DNA of 31,024 nt from Dicyema japonicum (taxonomy: Eukaryota; Dicyemida; Rhombozoa; Dicyemidae): assembly GCA_011109175.1 (NCBI GenBank), contig RDEW01000107.1:47597-78620 (forward strand). The letters run 5' to 3'. Shown piece after piece: positions 12,153 to 22,739 of the stretch (the stretch's first letter is position 1; each line of letters opens with the position of its first letter). A program made the position numbers and the translations under genes. The notes under the pieces are model-generated. The model was not told where the DNA came from. It ran no database searches and saw only the letters and a list, made by a program, of their open reading frames with translations.

Positions 12153-13085
12153 GAGTTGTCTTCCAAAACTGAAGAATATATTCACTGTTTGTAATCATTG
12201 GAAAGACTGAAATTTACAATTACTTTTGTTTTGTCCTTAATAAGCTACAAATTTGATCAAAAGTCCAAGATAATCTCTTCTCTAAATGAAGGAATTGGTG
12301 GATAAACTTCAGCGATAATTTCTGACTTTCCACCAAAAGAATGTTGAAGAGAATATAAGCGGGAAATAAGTCAATTCAAGATACTCCAAAAAAGAATCCT
12401 CGAATATTTAAGAAGCTTATGAGCACAGAACGGACGTCTTTCAAAGAGACAACAACAGCGAGAAGATTGAGAATTTAGTGGCAGAACCACCTGTTGCTAG
12501 TCCAACAGGTTTCCGTACTTACGCTAGTATTAGTCGTTCGTTCTCCATTTTTTGAAAAGATCAAGAAACTACTAAGGAAGTCTTCTTGGAAATCCTACCA
12601 AGAAGCTTTAAAAACTATGGTTAATGCTACTGGGCAATTTTCTTGAGAAAAGATACGAAGAATGCTGAGGGAGCCGGGATTTACCTAAATTTTTTCGTTT
12701 GGGCTATGAAAGTGGTTATCTAGTTCAATAAATTTAAATAACCGGGAAAATTGAATTTTGTAAATGCTCTCCAGAGTCAATATGAAAGCAACAAGTATAA
12801 AAGCCCTCAAACGTTTCTAGACAATCCTGTTACGCCTGACACCATTCGAGCTCCTTTCGAAGGGAACGAACGTGCAAATGATACTCTCGATGCACCGGTG
12901 TGGTTTCTGAGCATTGTGTCGCTGAAGAGGATGGAAAAAACTGATATTTAAAATTATGGCTGAGCTAAACGTGTTATTTGTTCAGAACCTGTCGATCTGA
13001 TGTCTCTTGAGTCCCACTTCATCCAAATTCATGAGAAAAGTCAAGACAAAGGCTATTATGCATCCTAGACGCGTTAGATTCCGTA
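12153..13085. other. No gene recognised
   Basis: A 66-codon frame at 12751-12951 and some protein-like but broken frames between about 12300 and 12700 are present. I see no domain, and no repeat shared with the rest of the window. Confidence 0.3.
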
Positions 13086-13089
13086 TCGA

Positions 13090-13960
13090 AAAATTCACAC
13101 GCAAAAGCGGCATATCACTAAATCTAAATTTATATGCGTGTTCACATCCCACGTGTCATCTATAGTTTTTGATTGGTTTTTTAAATTTCGGAGTTCAGTT
13201 TTTCTCCTTAATTTCAACTCCTTTTGCTGAGCAGCTTTGATAATGAAATAAGCATACGGGTAGACCACTTCTCCTTCAGCCAACTTGGTTCTAAAGTTGT
13301 CAAAATTAAGCTTCAACACGTTGCTTTCAACGAGAAAGTTCTTAAATTTAAAATTTTAAGGTTTCTCTTTCATTTTATTTGTTCTTTACAGTTCCATTTG
13401 TGCATTTTCAATCTGAAGGTTTAACTCCGCGATTTTACTTTGATAGCTTCTTTTCTCATCAACAACATTGTCGTTCAATTTCTTAGCCTTTCGTAATTCA
13501 TCCTGAATTTCATCACAAATACAATTTTAATGATTTTCAATTGAGTTTCTAAAATCGCATGGTATCGACTCATGCTCAAGGTCTTTTTCATCTCCAGTAG
13601 TTTCTTCTCAAGCTTATCATTTTCAGTGTCCCCTCGGTCTCCCTGCATGGTATCGATTTTTGGGTTCAAATGTTAGAATTTATAGTCCCATATACAACTC
13701 AATTCTATCCATTTCATTTGCGTATTCCCCTTGGATTCAAACTTTGCTTTAGAAATGTCGAGATCTTCTGAGTTCGTCTTTCTTGGCCAAAATTAAGTCA
13801 AGTCTCAGTAAAAGCAGAATGAATTTATTTTATTCAAGTCAATGTTGTTTTTAGCCTCGTGACTTTCCAAACACTTCTCCAATTCTTATGCACAGCCGTT
13901 GACCCTCCTTACAGGACTTCTAGCTATTTACGCACAAATTTTTTTAATCATGTTTTTTAT
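13090..13960 (-). pseudogene. Coiled-coil protein relic
   Basis: Minus-strand frames at 13669-13475 and 13319-13095, plus the sequence between and upstream (to about 13900), read as a charged, heptad-like protein. Examples are D-K-L-E-K-K-L-L-E-M-K-K-T-L, then D-E-I-Q-D-E-L-R-K-A-K-K-L-N-D in a shifted frame, then D-E-K-R-S-Y-Q-S-K-I-A-E-L-N-L-Q-I-E-N. Further on comes I-I-K-A-A-Q-Q-K-E-L-K-L-R-R-K. The density of E, K, L and Q in one orientation over about 800 bp is unusual for this AT-rich DNA and fits a long coiled coil. Intermediate-filament or ciliary CCDC-type proteins are possible, but I cannot choose. Stops and frameshifts (for example near 13400 and 13530) make it a relic. Confidence 0.45.
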
Positions 13961-14159
13961 TCCCTTTAAAGGACAAATCTACTATTAAAATTATTTTAAC
14001 TTGAATGGCAATGTTGTTTCCTCAACGATAGAAAATTCTAACAAAATTTGCTCATTAAGGAATTTCATGAAGATATTCAACCATGTTTGCTGTCATATCG
14101 ATTCTTTGGAAGTTAACCTATTAAAGTCGGTGTTTTCCATTATATGTTGCTGAAATACT

Positions 14160-16300
14160 GAGTATCACAGTAATTCGCCGTGACAGAATTGGCAAACTTG
14201 GTGGGGGTCTTCTCACAATTATCCGCAGCGGCATTCCGTTTGAGGACTTAACTAACAGTGCTTACACTATGCTTAAAGGATATGGAAATCTCGAACTTTT
14301 GGTTACCAAAGTACGATTCCCATGACTATCAATAATAATTGTCAACGCATATCTCCCACCGTTGAGTTCCTGCTCGTCCAGTGCTCCCAGACTCACTCTC
14401 TCGCATTACTGAAAAGATGTGATTATCTTCGGTGACTTCAATGCGAAGCACCCACTGTGGCTGACAAGACAAACCACGACAAAAGAGGGAAATGATAAAT
14501 TGAGGGACCTCTACAGCCTATGTATACTCAACGATCCTGCACCATACAAGAATACACCTTACTCGACTTAACGATAAACCTTCTTCTATCAACATTTCAT
14601 TCATCACCGTCCTTGGCTCGCCTTATTTGACTGTCAGTGAAGTATGACACCAGGATTGACCACAATCCAATATTTTTGGAGGTCAAAACAAAGTCACGGA
14701 TAAAAGGACAATGCCCAACGATAACTACAGCCTTGCGAATTGGAGAGGATTCAAGGAATACGTCGATAATTGTATTGGACTATTAAATTTCTCCACTTTT
14801 CCTCCGTCGAACAACACCGATGATTGGATCCTATTTTTACTAGTCAGGATGTTCGCAGAGCCATATCCAAGGCCAACAACTTAGAGGACAAAGGACCAGA
14901 CAACATAACCACATGTGAACTGAAGCACCTAGGCCAACTATATAGCCTATATATCTTTAACCTATCCATTAACACAAATACAATCTCTAAAATATGGAAG
15001 AAGTCTCTAATTTGACCTATCCGAAAACCCAACAAATCAATAAATGAACCATCTTCCTATCGCCCAATATCTATTCTACGTCCAGGTTTCAAGGATCCTT
15101 AAAAAGCTTGTTTTGGAAAAAATACAAGACTCAATCTCAATACCTCTGACCCAGCACGGATTCCGGACAACTATTTGACAACAACACACCTTACAACCCT
15201 CACACAATTCATTGCGGAAGTATTTAACTCCCCCAAACCCATCAGTAAACAGTACTTATATCCGTGGACATCACAAAAGCGTTCGACTCAGTCCCTAGGA
15301 AACTCCTAACAAAGAAAATATTTGAAACCAACATCCATCCGAACCTGAAACTTTGGCTTGGAAACTTCCTAAATGGAAGACGAGCACAAGTACTCTGCAA
15401 CAACATCAAATCAAGATCTCGCTATTTCCCAAATGGAGTCCCTCAAGGCTCCCACTATCACCCCAACTCTTCAATCTCTACATAAACGACATGCCACAAA
15501 CCTGTAATGAAAACTGTCTAATCCTCTCATATGCAGACGATATCATTTTTGCCTCCAAGACAGAAGCATTCAATCAGCGACTCAGTTGGCTCAACAAATG
15601 CTCGACAACTTGGAACTATGGCTCTCGAAGCGGAGACTTGACACATCAGCAGCAAAGTCCTTTGTCACACTGTTTACCACCTACAAGAGACAGCTCTGTA
15701 TCGAACCAAAAGTCTTTATGAAGAACGAAGCTATCTCTATTAACAAAACACCGAAGATTCTGGGAGTAACCTTTGATCAGGGACTCACCTTTATCCGGCA
15801 TGTTGAAAACAAGTAACTTCTGCTCTGAAAAAATGAGAATTTTAAAAGTGCTCTCAAAAACACTTAGAGATCAAACTGGTCCTTGCCACGATTTACAAAC
15901 AATTTATCCGACCAACGATGACGTATGCAAGTCCTTCATGGGCAATGCAAATGTCACGATCTTCCACATTGAAATTATCTGCAATCGAGGAGACTGCAAA
16001 AAGGTTAATTGGACCAGAACACAAATCCAACGCATTGAAAATTTTTAATCGAATACAACGGAAACTTTAAAAAAGGCTATTTACTGATCTGCCCTCTATT
16101 CCATACACTATCGAATTATCTACAATCATACAGAAATTTTGAGCCGATGCCATGTCCAATGAGAAGAGCTGTTCAGGATTCTCGACCCCGCCGGACTCCT
16201 CCTCTCCTTTGTCGGTCTGGGATCACTTAGTTAGATGAGAACTTTTATTTCTTTCTTTTTGACCCAGTGATCCTGAGGGTAATGATAAATAATAATGGAA
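14160..16300 (+). mobile_element. Non-LTR retrotransposon (LINE) copy 1, EN-RT
   Basis: This is the best-covered LINE in the window. It begins inside an APE-type endonuclease: G-K-L-G-G-G-L-L near 14190, then G-D-F-N-A-K-H-P at 14431-14454, and the C-terminal catalytic pair in I-D-H-N-P-I-F-L-E-V at 14655-14684. The reverse transcriptase follows. Its fingers include K-G-P-D-N-I (about 14890), motif A is D-I-T-K-A-F-D-S-V-P with the first Asp at 15267, then N-G-V-P-Q-G-S near 15435, and the catalytic Y-A-D-D is at 15530-15541. The thumb gives P-K-I-L-G-V-T-F-D (15750-15776), then I-Y-K-Q-F-I-R-P-T and A-S-P-S-W-A near 15930. It ends S-P-L-S-V-W-D-H-L-V-R-stop (stop 16236-16238), with a tail containing AATGATAAATAATAATG. 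In life such a protein nicks target DNA and copies its RNA there. At least four frameshifts and several stops, plus loss of the 5' end, make this copy dead. The layout resembles Jockey-superfamily elements. Confidence 0.9.
15264..15816 (+). pseudogene. Reverse transcriptase core of LINE copy 1
   Basis: The palm is spread over three overlapping frames: 15264-15485 (motif A to V-P-Q-G-S), 15353-15721 (L-S-P-Q-L-F-N-L-Y-I-N-D and Y-A-D-D) and 15586-15816 (L-E-L-W-L-S-K-R-R-L, K-S-F-V-T-L-F-T, then I-L-G-V-T-F). Two simple frame changes therefore separate the palm pieces, one just after P-Q-G-S and one after the YADD box. All catalytic aspartates remain in place, so decay is by indels rather than loss of the active site. 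Confidence 0.85.
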
Positions 16301-16439
16301 ATTCTCGTTTAACAAAAATTAAGATATTAACGAAAATAATTATTTAAATAATATTATTTATAATTTAAGACGGTGAATCAATATTTAACTTAAAAAAAGA
16401 TTTTTATGGTTACTAAAAATATTGTAAATACGAAAAACC

Positions 16440-16690
16440 GGTTTTCGCCGCGTGGCGCCGTTTGTTTCCACGTGCTGATTGGTTGAAGTTTTTTTGTTTA
16501 TTTTGTCTGTTCCTCCTTTTCCCCCTACTAGAATGGTGTCATGTGATCCACCTGTCTCAATGTCCCAGTGCCAGGGTAGCACAAAAAAGGAACATTTCCT
16601 CTCCCCTGCTCGACTGGAAGTGGTTTCCACAACTGTAAGTTCAAATGGATTCTGTTTCTGTTGCACTGGAAACTGGATTACACTTAACTA
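16440..16690 (+). mobile_element. LINE 5' end fragment
   Basis: The frame 16479-16691 aligns by eye with the start of LINE copy 3 (24625 onward). Both have GTCATGTG-TYCACCT, then ACAMMAAAAAG-AACCATTT-like sequence, then CTCTTCCCC/CTCTCCCC, and later CAACTG and TGGATTCT. In the shared frame both read V/A-S-C-x-x-P and then K-E-x-F. The fragment stops at about the place where copy 3 has its 2A-like motif. Just upstream (16440-16485) is a GC-rich patch with an inverted CCAAT box (GATTGG), a candidate internal promoter of the element. A 5' piece without the rest of the body is unusual for LINEs, which are normally truncated at the 5' end. Confidence 0.55.
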
Positions 16691-16854
16691 ATTATATATT
16701 TTTATCTCCTTTCTCGGTTTATTGAGGTTAATAAATTATAAATTATGCAAAATATCTGTTAGTTCTATATTTGACGTCACACTCAACCGAGACATAAGCC
16801 AAATATACAATAATAATAATATTCGCACGTTCCAAGGAGCCATATCAGTTATAG

Positions 16855-17130
16855 CTCCCTCAGGCAGAACACACACTTTATTTTAAGCAAAGAATAGTTT
16901 TAATAGCTGATCGAGGGAGGATCAAGGAATGCTCTTCACTTCTTTGTTTTCTTTTTCTTGGATGTAATGTCCTTTATAGACAATCCGGTTCCGCAGTGAA
17001 GTTCACTGATGACGGTGTCACTCGTCAAGTTAAAGCATATTGATGCGTAGAACCTTTAACGAAATGTCAGTATCGGGATTCAAAATAGCGAACCTTCAGG
17101 CCTCTTGCCCGGCAACCGTCACAAGTACAA
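16855..17130 (-). repeat. SINE-like repeat 1, copy a
   Basis: Similar over its whole length to 29035-29300 in the same orientation. Shared runs include CACTGATGACGGYGTCACTCGTCAA and CCRGTTCCGYAGTGA. On the minus strand the tRNA-like head (about 17125-17070) is degenerate: the B-box region reads TTTTGAATCCCG. It ends in GATCAGCTATTAAAACTATTC followed by TTAAAATAAAG. It lies between the LINE 5' fragment and the LINE 3' tail. Confidence 0.65.
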
Positions 17131-17344
17131 AAATACCTAAAATAGCTGTACTGCAAACAGTTAACACCCGCCATATGCCAAATTGATTCTCTCATTGCCC
17201 AAATCCATACCATTTCATATCGCCATCAAAACACCTTATGGCAGTTGATGCGGCAATTAAAATCAAAGACTCTTTGGGGGTGGAAGTCGATTGCCTTCAC
17301 GGGGTCAGACGCCAAATCTAGAAAAATGAATACCAGGATAAGAT

Positions 17345-17432
17345 GAGGCGTTGCTAAAACGAATTGGGATCACGTGATTAGTTAGTTTAGTTCGTTCATC
17401 CATGTATGAACTATTTAACCGCGTGTTAAATA
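17345..17432 (+). repeat. LINE 3' tail, copy
   Basis: TGGGATCACGTGATTAGTTAGTTTAG begins at about 17365 and matches the terminus of LINE copy 4; the frame gives W-D-H-V-I-S-stop (stop TAG 17379-17381). It is followed by about 45 bp and an AAATATAATAATT end. It has the same orientation as the LINE 5' fragment at 16440, so both may be ends of one internally deleted copy. Confidence 0.6.
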
Positions 17433-19200
17433 TAATAATTCAGCTGGAGGATTTGATGATTAAACCATGCGGAGGAATGGTAGAGGTCAGTACTTCTCAA
17501 ACATGATGACCAGGAACTCTAAGTATATGTCGCTGGCTATAAGTAGGCGAAAAGCACAAACTGAGTCTCATGGTTAGATTGCTTTGTCATATGCACTCGT
17601 GTGCTGACTTCTAAATGACGTAGAAATGAGCAAAGGATAAACTATCTGATGAACGAAAAGAACGGAATACTTACTCCCTGTTTTTCACTATCTACTACCA
17701 AATAAACTATGAAACATTGCGTTTCTATAAGTCACATGACTTATTAGTTTCTGTAAATCAATGTGACCAAAGCTCCGCTTCCCAAATTACTTTTGTACAA
17801 GCCCATTGTTTTATTATGTGTCACCCGTAACATGTGGACACAACGCTCTCTACTATACTCTTTAAGCACTATGGTCTCGGGGAAAAAGTTAACGGAATTA
17901 TATACTTCTAAATAATTCACACACTTCCCGAATATTTGAAAAACTCACTGATCACGTCAATTTGAATACGGAAAAACCTAAGATGATCATCTACCTATCA
18001 CATGTTTCCATATTCTGTTTCCCAGTTTATCACAAAATAAAACTTACGGACAACTCAAGTATTAATAGACATACTGAAGATCTTCGAACAGACCCATCGT
18101 TAAAATTGATATCTGAATTTAATATTGAAAATTATATTTTCCATTTGTCATGAATCCTTAGAACTCTTACAAAAATATGGTTTAAAGAATATTTGTTGCA
18201 TATATCCTAAATCTTGGAAATTTTAAATTTTCACTTTGATTCAACTTAAGTTCATATTTTCAAAGCAAAACATAGTTAGATAGCTATAAAGGAAAAAGTA
18301 ACGCGACATTAGGAACCGGTTTTTGCTTTGAACCATAGGGATCAGACATGAAAGTGGAGCAGTCCTTCATTGGTGGCATTCTTCTTAATAATCGCCTGTT
18401 TGCATTTTAGCGACGCTGGGATATACAATTTAATTTTAATGGAATACGCTCAGTAGATAGCATCAAAGTAGCTACCAGATAGCCTTCAAATAATTCGTCA
18501 GAAAAATGTTATTTCACCTCAATTTTGTTTTATAAACCCATTGTTTTATCAGAGTGATACATGTGCATGATTCCTCGGGGGATCCAGTTATGTAAGGGAG
18601 TCATTAGGGCTGTGTCCTGGTCACCTTAATATGAAACTCGAGGGTATGAGCCCTAAACTCTCTACATGTCGTCTGTCTTACAGGACACGAACTATCTGGG
18701 AAATGTGGATTTGGTGGCCTGGATATAATTTAGTGTCTTGAAAAAGAGCTATACCCACAAAATAGAAAAAAACCTAATCGTTAATTATGATTTAAGTGAT
18801 TAAAAGTTCAAATGTTATTTCGCCCCAGATTGAGTTGAACATGTCTTGACACGGTTGCAGCAGTGGACAACAGCCGACTAGGAGTTGCGATGAACTTTAT
18901 CTCTTAGAAGACAGGGATGAAATCCTTCATGAAAAAAGATAAGTAAATTTGAAAGGTCCGCAGTTATTCATTATCACAATGTCTGTCTGAATACTGAGTC
19001 TGCTGAGAATTCGGGTTCCTGGCTCAATGTCTTTCCGATACCTCAAAGTCACACAAGTCCATCTGAAACCAGCATAAAGGTAAAAGACGTCAATTCTTGG
19101 AGTTATCAAATTCTGGAAGAAGTTAGATGGTAACAAGAGGAATCTTAATCTAGTAATTATTCTCGAGAAGTGCTTTAGATAATAATATTTCGTAAGAGAC
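17433..19200. other. No gene recognised
   Basis: Short frames at 17962-18153 (+) and 18927-19205 (-, 92 codons) carry no motif I know. Around 18620-18660 the sequence GTCCTGGTCACC and GGTATGAGCCC loosely resembles tRNA promoter boxes, too weakly to call. Confidence 0.3.
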
Positions 19201-19720
19201 CGCACTTGAGTTAGAAGCTAATATGGCGCACTTAATGAGACTTCTATTGGGTGACAATGAAGACACCTAACTACGAAAAGTATCGGTAACAATAACACTA
19301 AACAGAATGAGAAGAGACTTTATAAGAATATGCTCAACATCGACTGGATTCTTAAACCAATTGTATAACTCGATCGTGAAACCTGTGTTTGCAAATAACT
19401 GCTCTGCGGCGGGGATTTCAAACCGAGAGCCGAATAAGGTAGAATTTTTTTATTGAAAACAACTAAGAATAAATAACATGGCCCAACCATATAAAGAACA
19501 TTGCACTATATGCAAGATGCTCAGCGAGACCCTTGTGCCTAGCTCAAAATTGAATCTAATGGGACACATAATACACCTTAACAGAGAAATCTCAGCCAAC
19601 AAGGGTATGCCAGTTACTTCATGTCGGAAAAAAGAAATTCTGTGGTCGTCCACATGTAACCTTACCAGCAGTGCTGGACAACGATAGGAAGCCTATTAAA
19701 CTTAACAACAAGCAAGAAAA
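19200..19720 (+). pseudogene. Reverse transcriptase C-terminal relic
   Basis: The plus strand reads L-Y-N-S-I-V-K-P-V-F near 19360, matching the L-Y-x-x-[VI]-V-x-P-V segment after the catalytic core of many non-LTR reverse transcriptases. Then comes L-V-P-S-S-K-L-N-L-M-G-H-I-I-H-L (about 19528-19578), the usual L-x-x-x-G-H-[VI]-x-R-[LM] block. In a shifted frame 19638-19688 gives C-G-R-P-H-V-T-L-P-A-V-L-D-N-D, the typical R-G-R-P-x-x-T-L terminus. No catalytic box is seen upstream, so only the C-terminal third survives. It belongs to a different lineage from LINE copies 1, 3 and 4, perhaps the one at 5880-6360. Confidence 0.6.
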
Positions 19721-19919
19721 AAGCTTACAATAACTGTAAGCACTTTAATAAAATAGCATTTTTAGACTGAAAACAAGCGCTTGTTCAATTGGTCGGATGT
19801 TTGAACACGTGACGTAGCTCTTGTGCACTATGACACGGTTCTAGTATACTTAATATCTTCATCTCATATGGAAGTCACCTCGCGTTTCCATTTTTGAAGA
19901 TATTGGATACGCGATTTTT

Positions 19920-20040
19920 CAGATACGGGGAAGCATTGGATGCACCAATGTCTAAGTTCGAATCTCGTCTGGACAAAATTGGTGGACCTTAGATATGTGT
20001 GCCTTGGGAAGGAATAAAAGTTAGTTATTGTTTCCTAAAT
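19920..20040 (+). repeat. Possible tRNA-headed SINE-like repeat
   Basis: GTTCGAATC at 19956-19964 is a perfect B-box core, and the sequence before it has no good cloverleaf, so it is not a tRNA gene. About 60 bp downstream lies GTTAGTTATTG (about 20022-20032), resembling the GTTAGTTATG end of SINE-like repeat 2. I saw no second copy in the window. Confidence 0.3.
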
Positions 20041-20503
20041 TTTCTTATTAGAAATTACAATATCTGAATCAAGATACTAAGAAAAGTATCTCCCCAATAT
20101 CCAAATCTTCTGCCTTCGTAACAAAAAAGTGAACTCATATTGTCACTACAAAAAATGGCCTGCGATCACTAAGGACATTCTTTTTCTCGTTTGACCAATG
20201 ATTCATTTCAATTAACCAAAATAAATGGAAAAGACACAAAAAATGTATGTGAAATCCTTCAGTGGTCAAGATTTTTCAAATCTACAAAATATCCTAATTT
20301 TGTATCTTTTAAAATAAATCAGATCGACTTGAAATATTTAATTCCACTTATGCCTTCAATTCTCTCAACACCAAGCACGGAAAGTGAACCAGTACATGAG
20401 ACCTTCGTACTTCTTCAATTTAGATTTCTTAGCCTTTTTTGCGATCTATAAAGCGTTCACCGCACTCTCGTCTATGTTTTTATAATTTAAAAATACATAA
20501 TTT
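20041..20503 (+). other. Unassigned ORF upstream of LINE 2
   Basis: An 86-codon frame at 20191-20451 is lysine-, serine- and phenylalanine-rich with no motif I recognise. It lies just before the reverse transcriptase relic and could be the worn endonuclease-to-RT linker of that element, but nothing in it proves that. Confidence 0.2.
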
Positions 20504-21600
20504 TTGAATTTCAAAATGAATCTGAGCCAGTCAAAATTTAAAGGCTTAAGAAGGATATTCTATGCGTTAAAAAGGTCGAAGCCAATATATTCCTCTGGTG
20601 CAGACAGATTATCGAACATAGTTCTGAAATTTTGGTTTGATGTCACAGCAATAACACTAATTTTGACACATCAGTTAATCAGAATGTTATTCCAACCGTA
20701 TGAAACTGGTGGATATATCACCAATCCTAAAGCCTAGAAGACCCGAGGATCTCCAGTTATCTTACAGGTCGGTAATTCAAACCAAACCATCAAAATTCTG
20801 TTATATGCTTGATTGACATACAAAAGGCTTTTGACTCAGTGCTGACAAAATCTGTGCATCGGATATTCCAACCAAACCCAAATGTTGATTGATAACCTTC
20901 TCAGGGACAAAAGAGGAAGAATTGTGTCAAATTCTGATAAGTCAATCATTAAATTACTGTCTAACGGTGTCCCGTAAGGGTCCCTTGTCACTGATCTTTC
21001 TCAACCTATCCTTGAGCGATTTGAAGACCGAATTTAAGGAAGATACCTTAATTTTGACTACGTCGACGACTTAATTATAAATTTAAAAATCAGTGCTTAA
21101 GCTGATAGTTAAAAGAGGATCGATTTATGCAACGACGTCAAGCAAATCCTCCTCCGATATTCTCCTCTCGGAGTAGTCAATACGAGATATAGCTTCAGAT
21201 TTCTCCAATTCTTTCAAAAGTAAGGAAATCCATTATATTCCACTGTATCACAACTGGAAAAAGTTCTCCATTAGAGATTATCTTGAAAAAAGCTGACATG
21301 GATGTGGGTGCGATGCAGGGTTGAGGATAATTGAATCCTCTCTAACAGAGGATTAACATTATCCAGCTAAAAATAAAGTTCTTGTGTTCCTAAAGAGTAA
21401 AAATTGGGAGATGGCATACGAAAGGAAAGCAGGTAAAAAGTTTCTGCGGAAGAGAAGACTCATTCGCACATATTTTGTGTCATTCGGATTGTTCTATAAA
21501 CTCGGATCCGGCCGAAATAACTGAAAATTTTAATGAAATCTCAATAAATCCCCGAGGGAATTTATCTAGAGGTCAGTCAAACTGTTTTCTCTTCACTCTG
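20504..21600 (+). mobile_element. Non-LTR retrotransposon relic, YVDD lineage (LINE copy 2)
   Basis: The frame 20504-20737 matches the reverse transcriptase fingers: A-L-K-R-S-K, then S-G-A-D-R-L-S-N-I-V-L-K. Motif A reads L-I-D-I-Q-K-A-F-D-S-V with its first Asp at 20815-20817. Next is N-G-V-P-stop-G-S (20963-20980), where TAA replaces the glutamine codon of V-P-Q-G-S. The catalytic box is Y-V-D-D at 21059-21070. At 21445-21496 a cysteine-histidine cluster, C-G-R-E-D-S-F-A-H-I-L-C-H, matches the C-terminal C-G-x-E-x-x-x-H-I-L-x-x-C knuckle of Jockey/CR1-type elements. Stops and frame changes make it inactive. YVDD and the sequence distance mark it as a separate family from copies 1, 3 and 4. 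Confidence 0.75.
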
Positions 21601-22735
21601 TTATTCTTTGTGAGAGACGCAAAATAAACTTGAAAGCTTACTTCTAGACTATAGCCAAGGAAAATGTCCTTAGGACAATTGGAAAATCAAATAACAACGC
21701 CAAAATACCTATGAACCTCTTTATGAGAGCTCCTCATATTCTACTACAAGGGAAAACTACAGTTCACTGACAAAGCTAGATGCGTTAAGTCATTTAATCT
21801 TAGCTGCGAGAAAAAATCAAAAAAAAACTAGTCAACACTATATAGTATAAAAATTTCAAATTGACAAATACTTGGTTATTCAGTTAAGTAACGACTCATT
21901 TTTTTATCTCCATATGGAGAATGAATCGCCAAAAATAATATAAATACAAAAATACACATCAAAAGAGATCCTCAAGGTTACTGGTACTTGTTTGAGTTTC
22001 TTCAATATAGTCCAAAGTTCATCTAGGTACAGATGAGAATCGTAAATGATCACATGAACCTCCCCCGAGTAACATTTGTGGGAGCTTTCACAAAGAATAA
22101 CCCAGTGTGATTGGAAATGTTAAATGATCCTTATAGTGACGTCTCTGGACTAAGAGATCTGATATTAACACGAAGAACACAAGAATGAAGCCTTTGTCAA
22201 ATATAAAGTTGAGATTTAACCCCACGAACTATTGTTAGGGGAAAAATCTCAGCAAAAAGCTATTTCTGAGCCTAAATGTGTCTGATAAATGAATGAAATG
22301 TATCACCGAGGCGGTCACACTGAAACTACTGTTCATACTGGAAGCACCGCCTGGTTGGTGGTGAGTCCAACCCTCTTTAATATTTAGGGAAGATGAAAAC
22401 GCAAATCCAAAAAATAGACGATATGCACTATATGACCAAATTTTGGCAAAGAAATATTTAGTCATTGAAGCCATCATACACGAAGTATGCAAAATCCGAT
22501 CTTAAATTGAGACAGAACTAAAAGGCATACATTTCTCAAGACTCAACAAAATAGATACTTATTTTTTTTGTTTAAATAAATTTGTTTAAAAAATATTAAA
22601 GGTAAAACAAAAATTAAAGCAAAGAGTTTTGGAAAATAGGTAAAATTCTTTCAACGGCGGATTCTTCCACATGTAATTATGAAATAAAACAAGAAAGTGC
22701 AGATAAAAAGAAACAGGGATAAGATGCATGTGATC
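21601..22735. other. Protein-like segment 21960-22200 (+); otherwise unassigned
   Basis: On the plus strand, 21961-22200 reads R-D-P-Q-G-Y-W-Y-L-F-E-F-L-Q-Y, then N-L-P-R-V-T-F-V-G-A-F-T-K-N-N-P and E-M-L-N-D-P-Y-S-D-V-S-G-L-R-D, with single stops between. This looks like a decayed exon of a real protein, but I cannot name it. An 85-codon minus-strand frame at 22235-22492 is unassigned. From 22550 to 22620 the DNA is A/T-run rich. Confidence 0.3.
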
Positions 22736-22739
22736 TCTT

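Noticed and set aside
16533..16640. First coding exon of a host gene ending at a GTAAGT splice donor (about 16635)
   Set aside because: The same sequence aligns with the 5' end of LINE copy 3 at 24625 onward, so it is better explained as a retrotransposon fragment; the GTAAGT is probably chance.
17962..18153. Reverse transcriptase thumb fragment
   Set aside because: N-L-N-T-E-K-P-K-M resembles the L-N-x-x-K-T segment only weakly and nothing else in the frame supports it.
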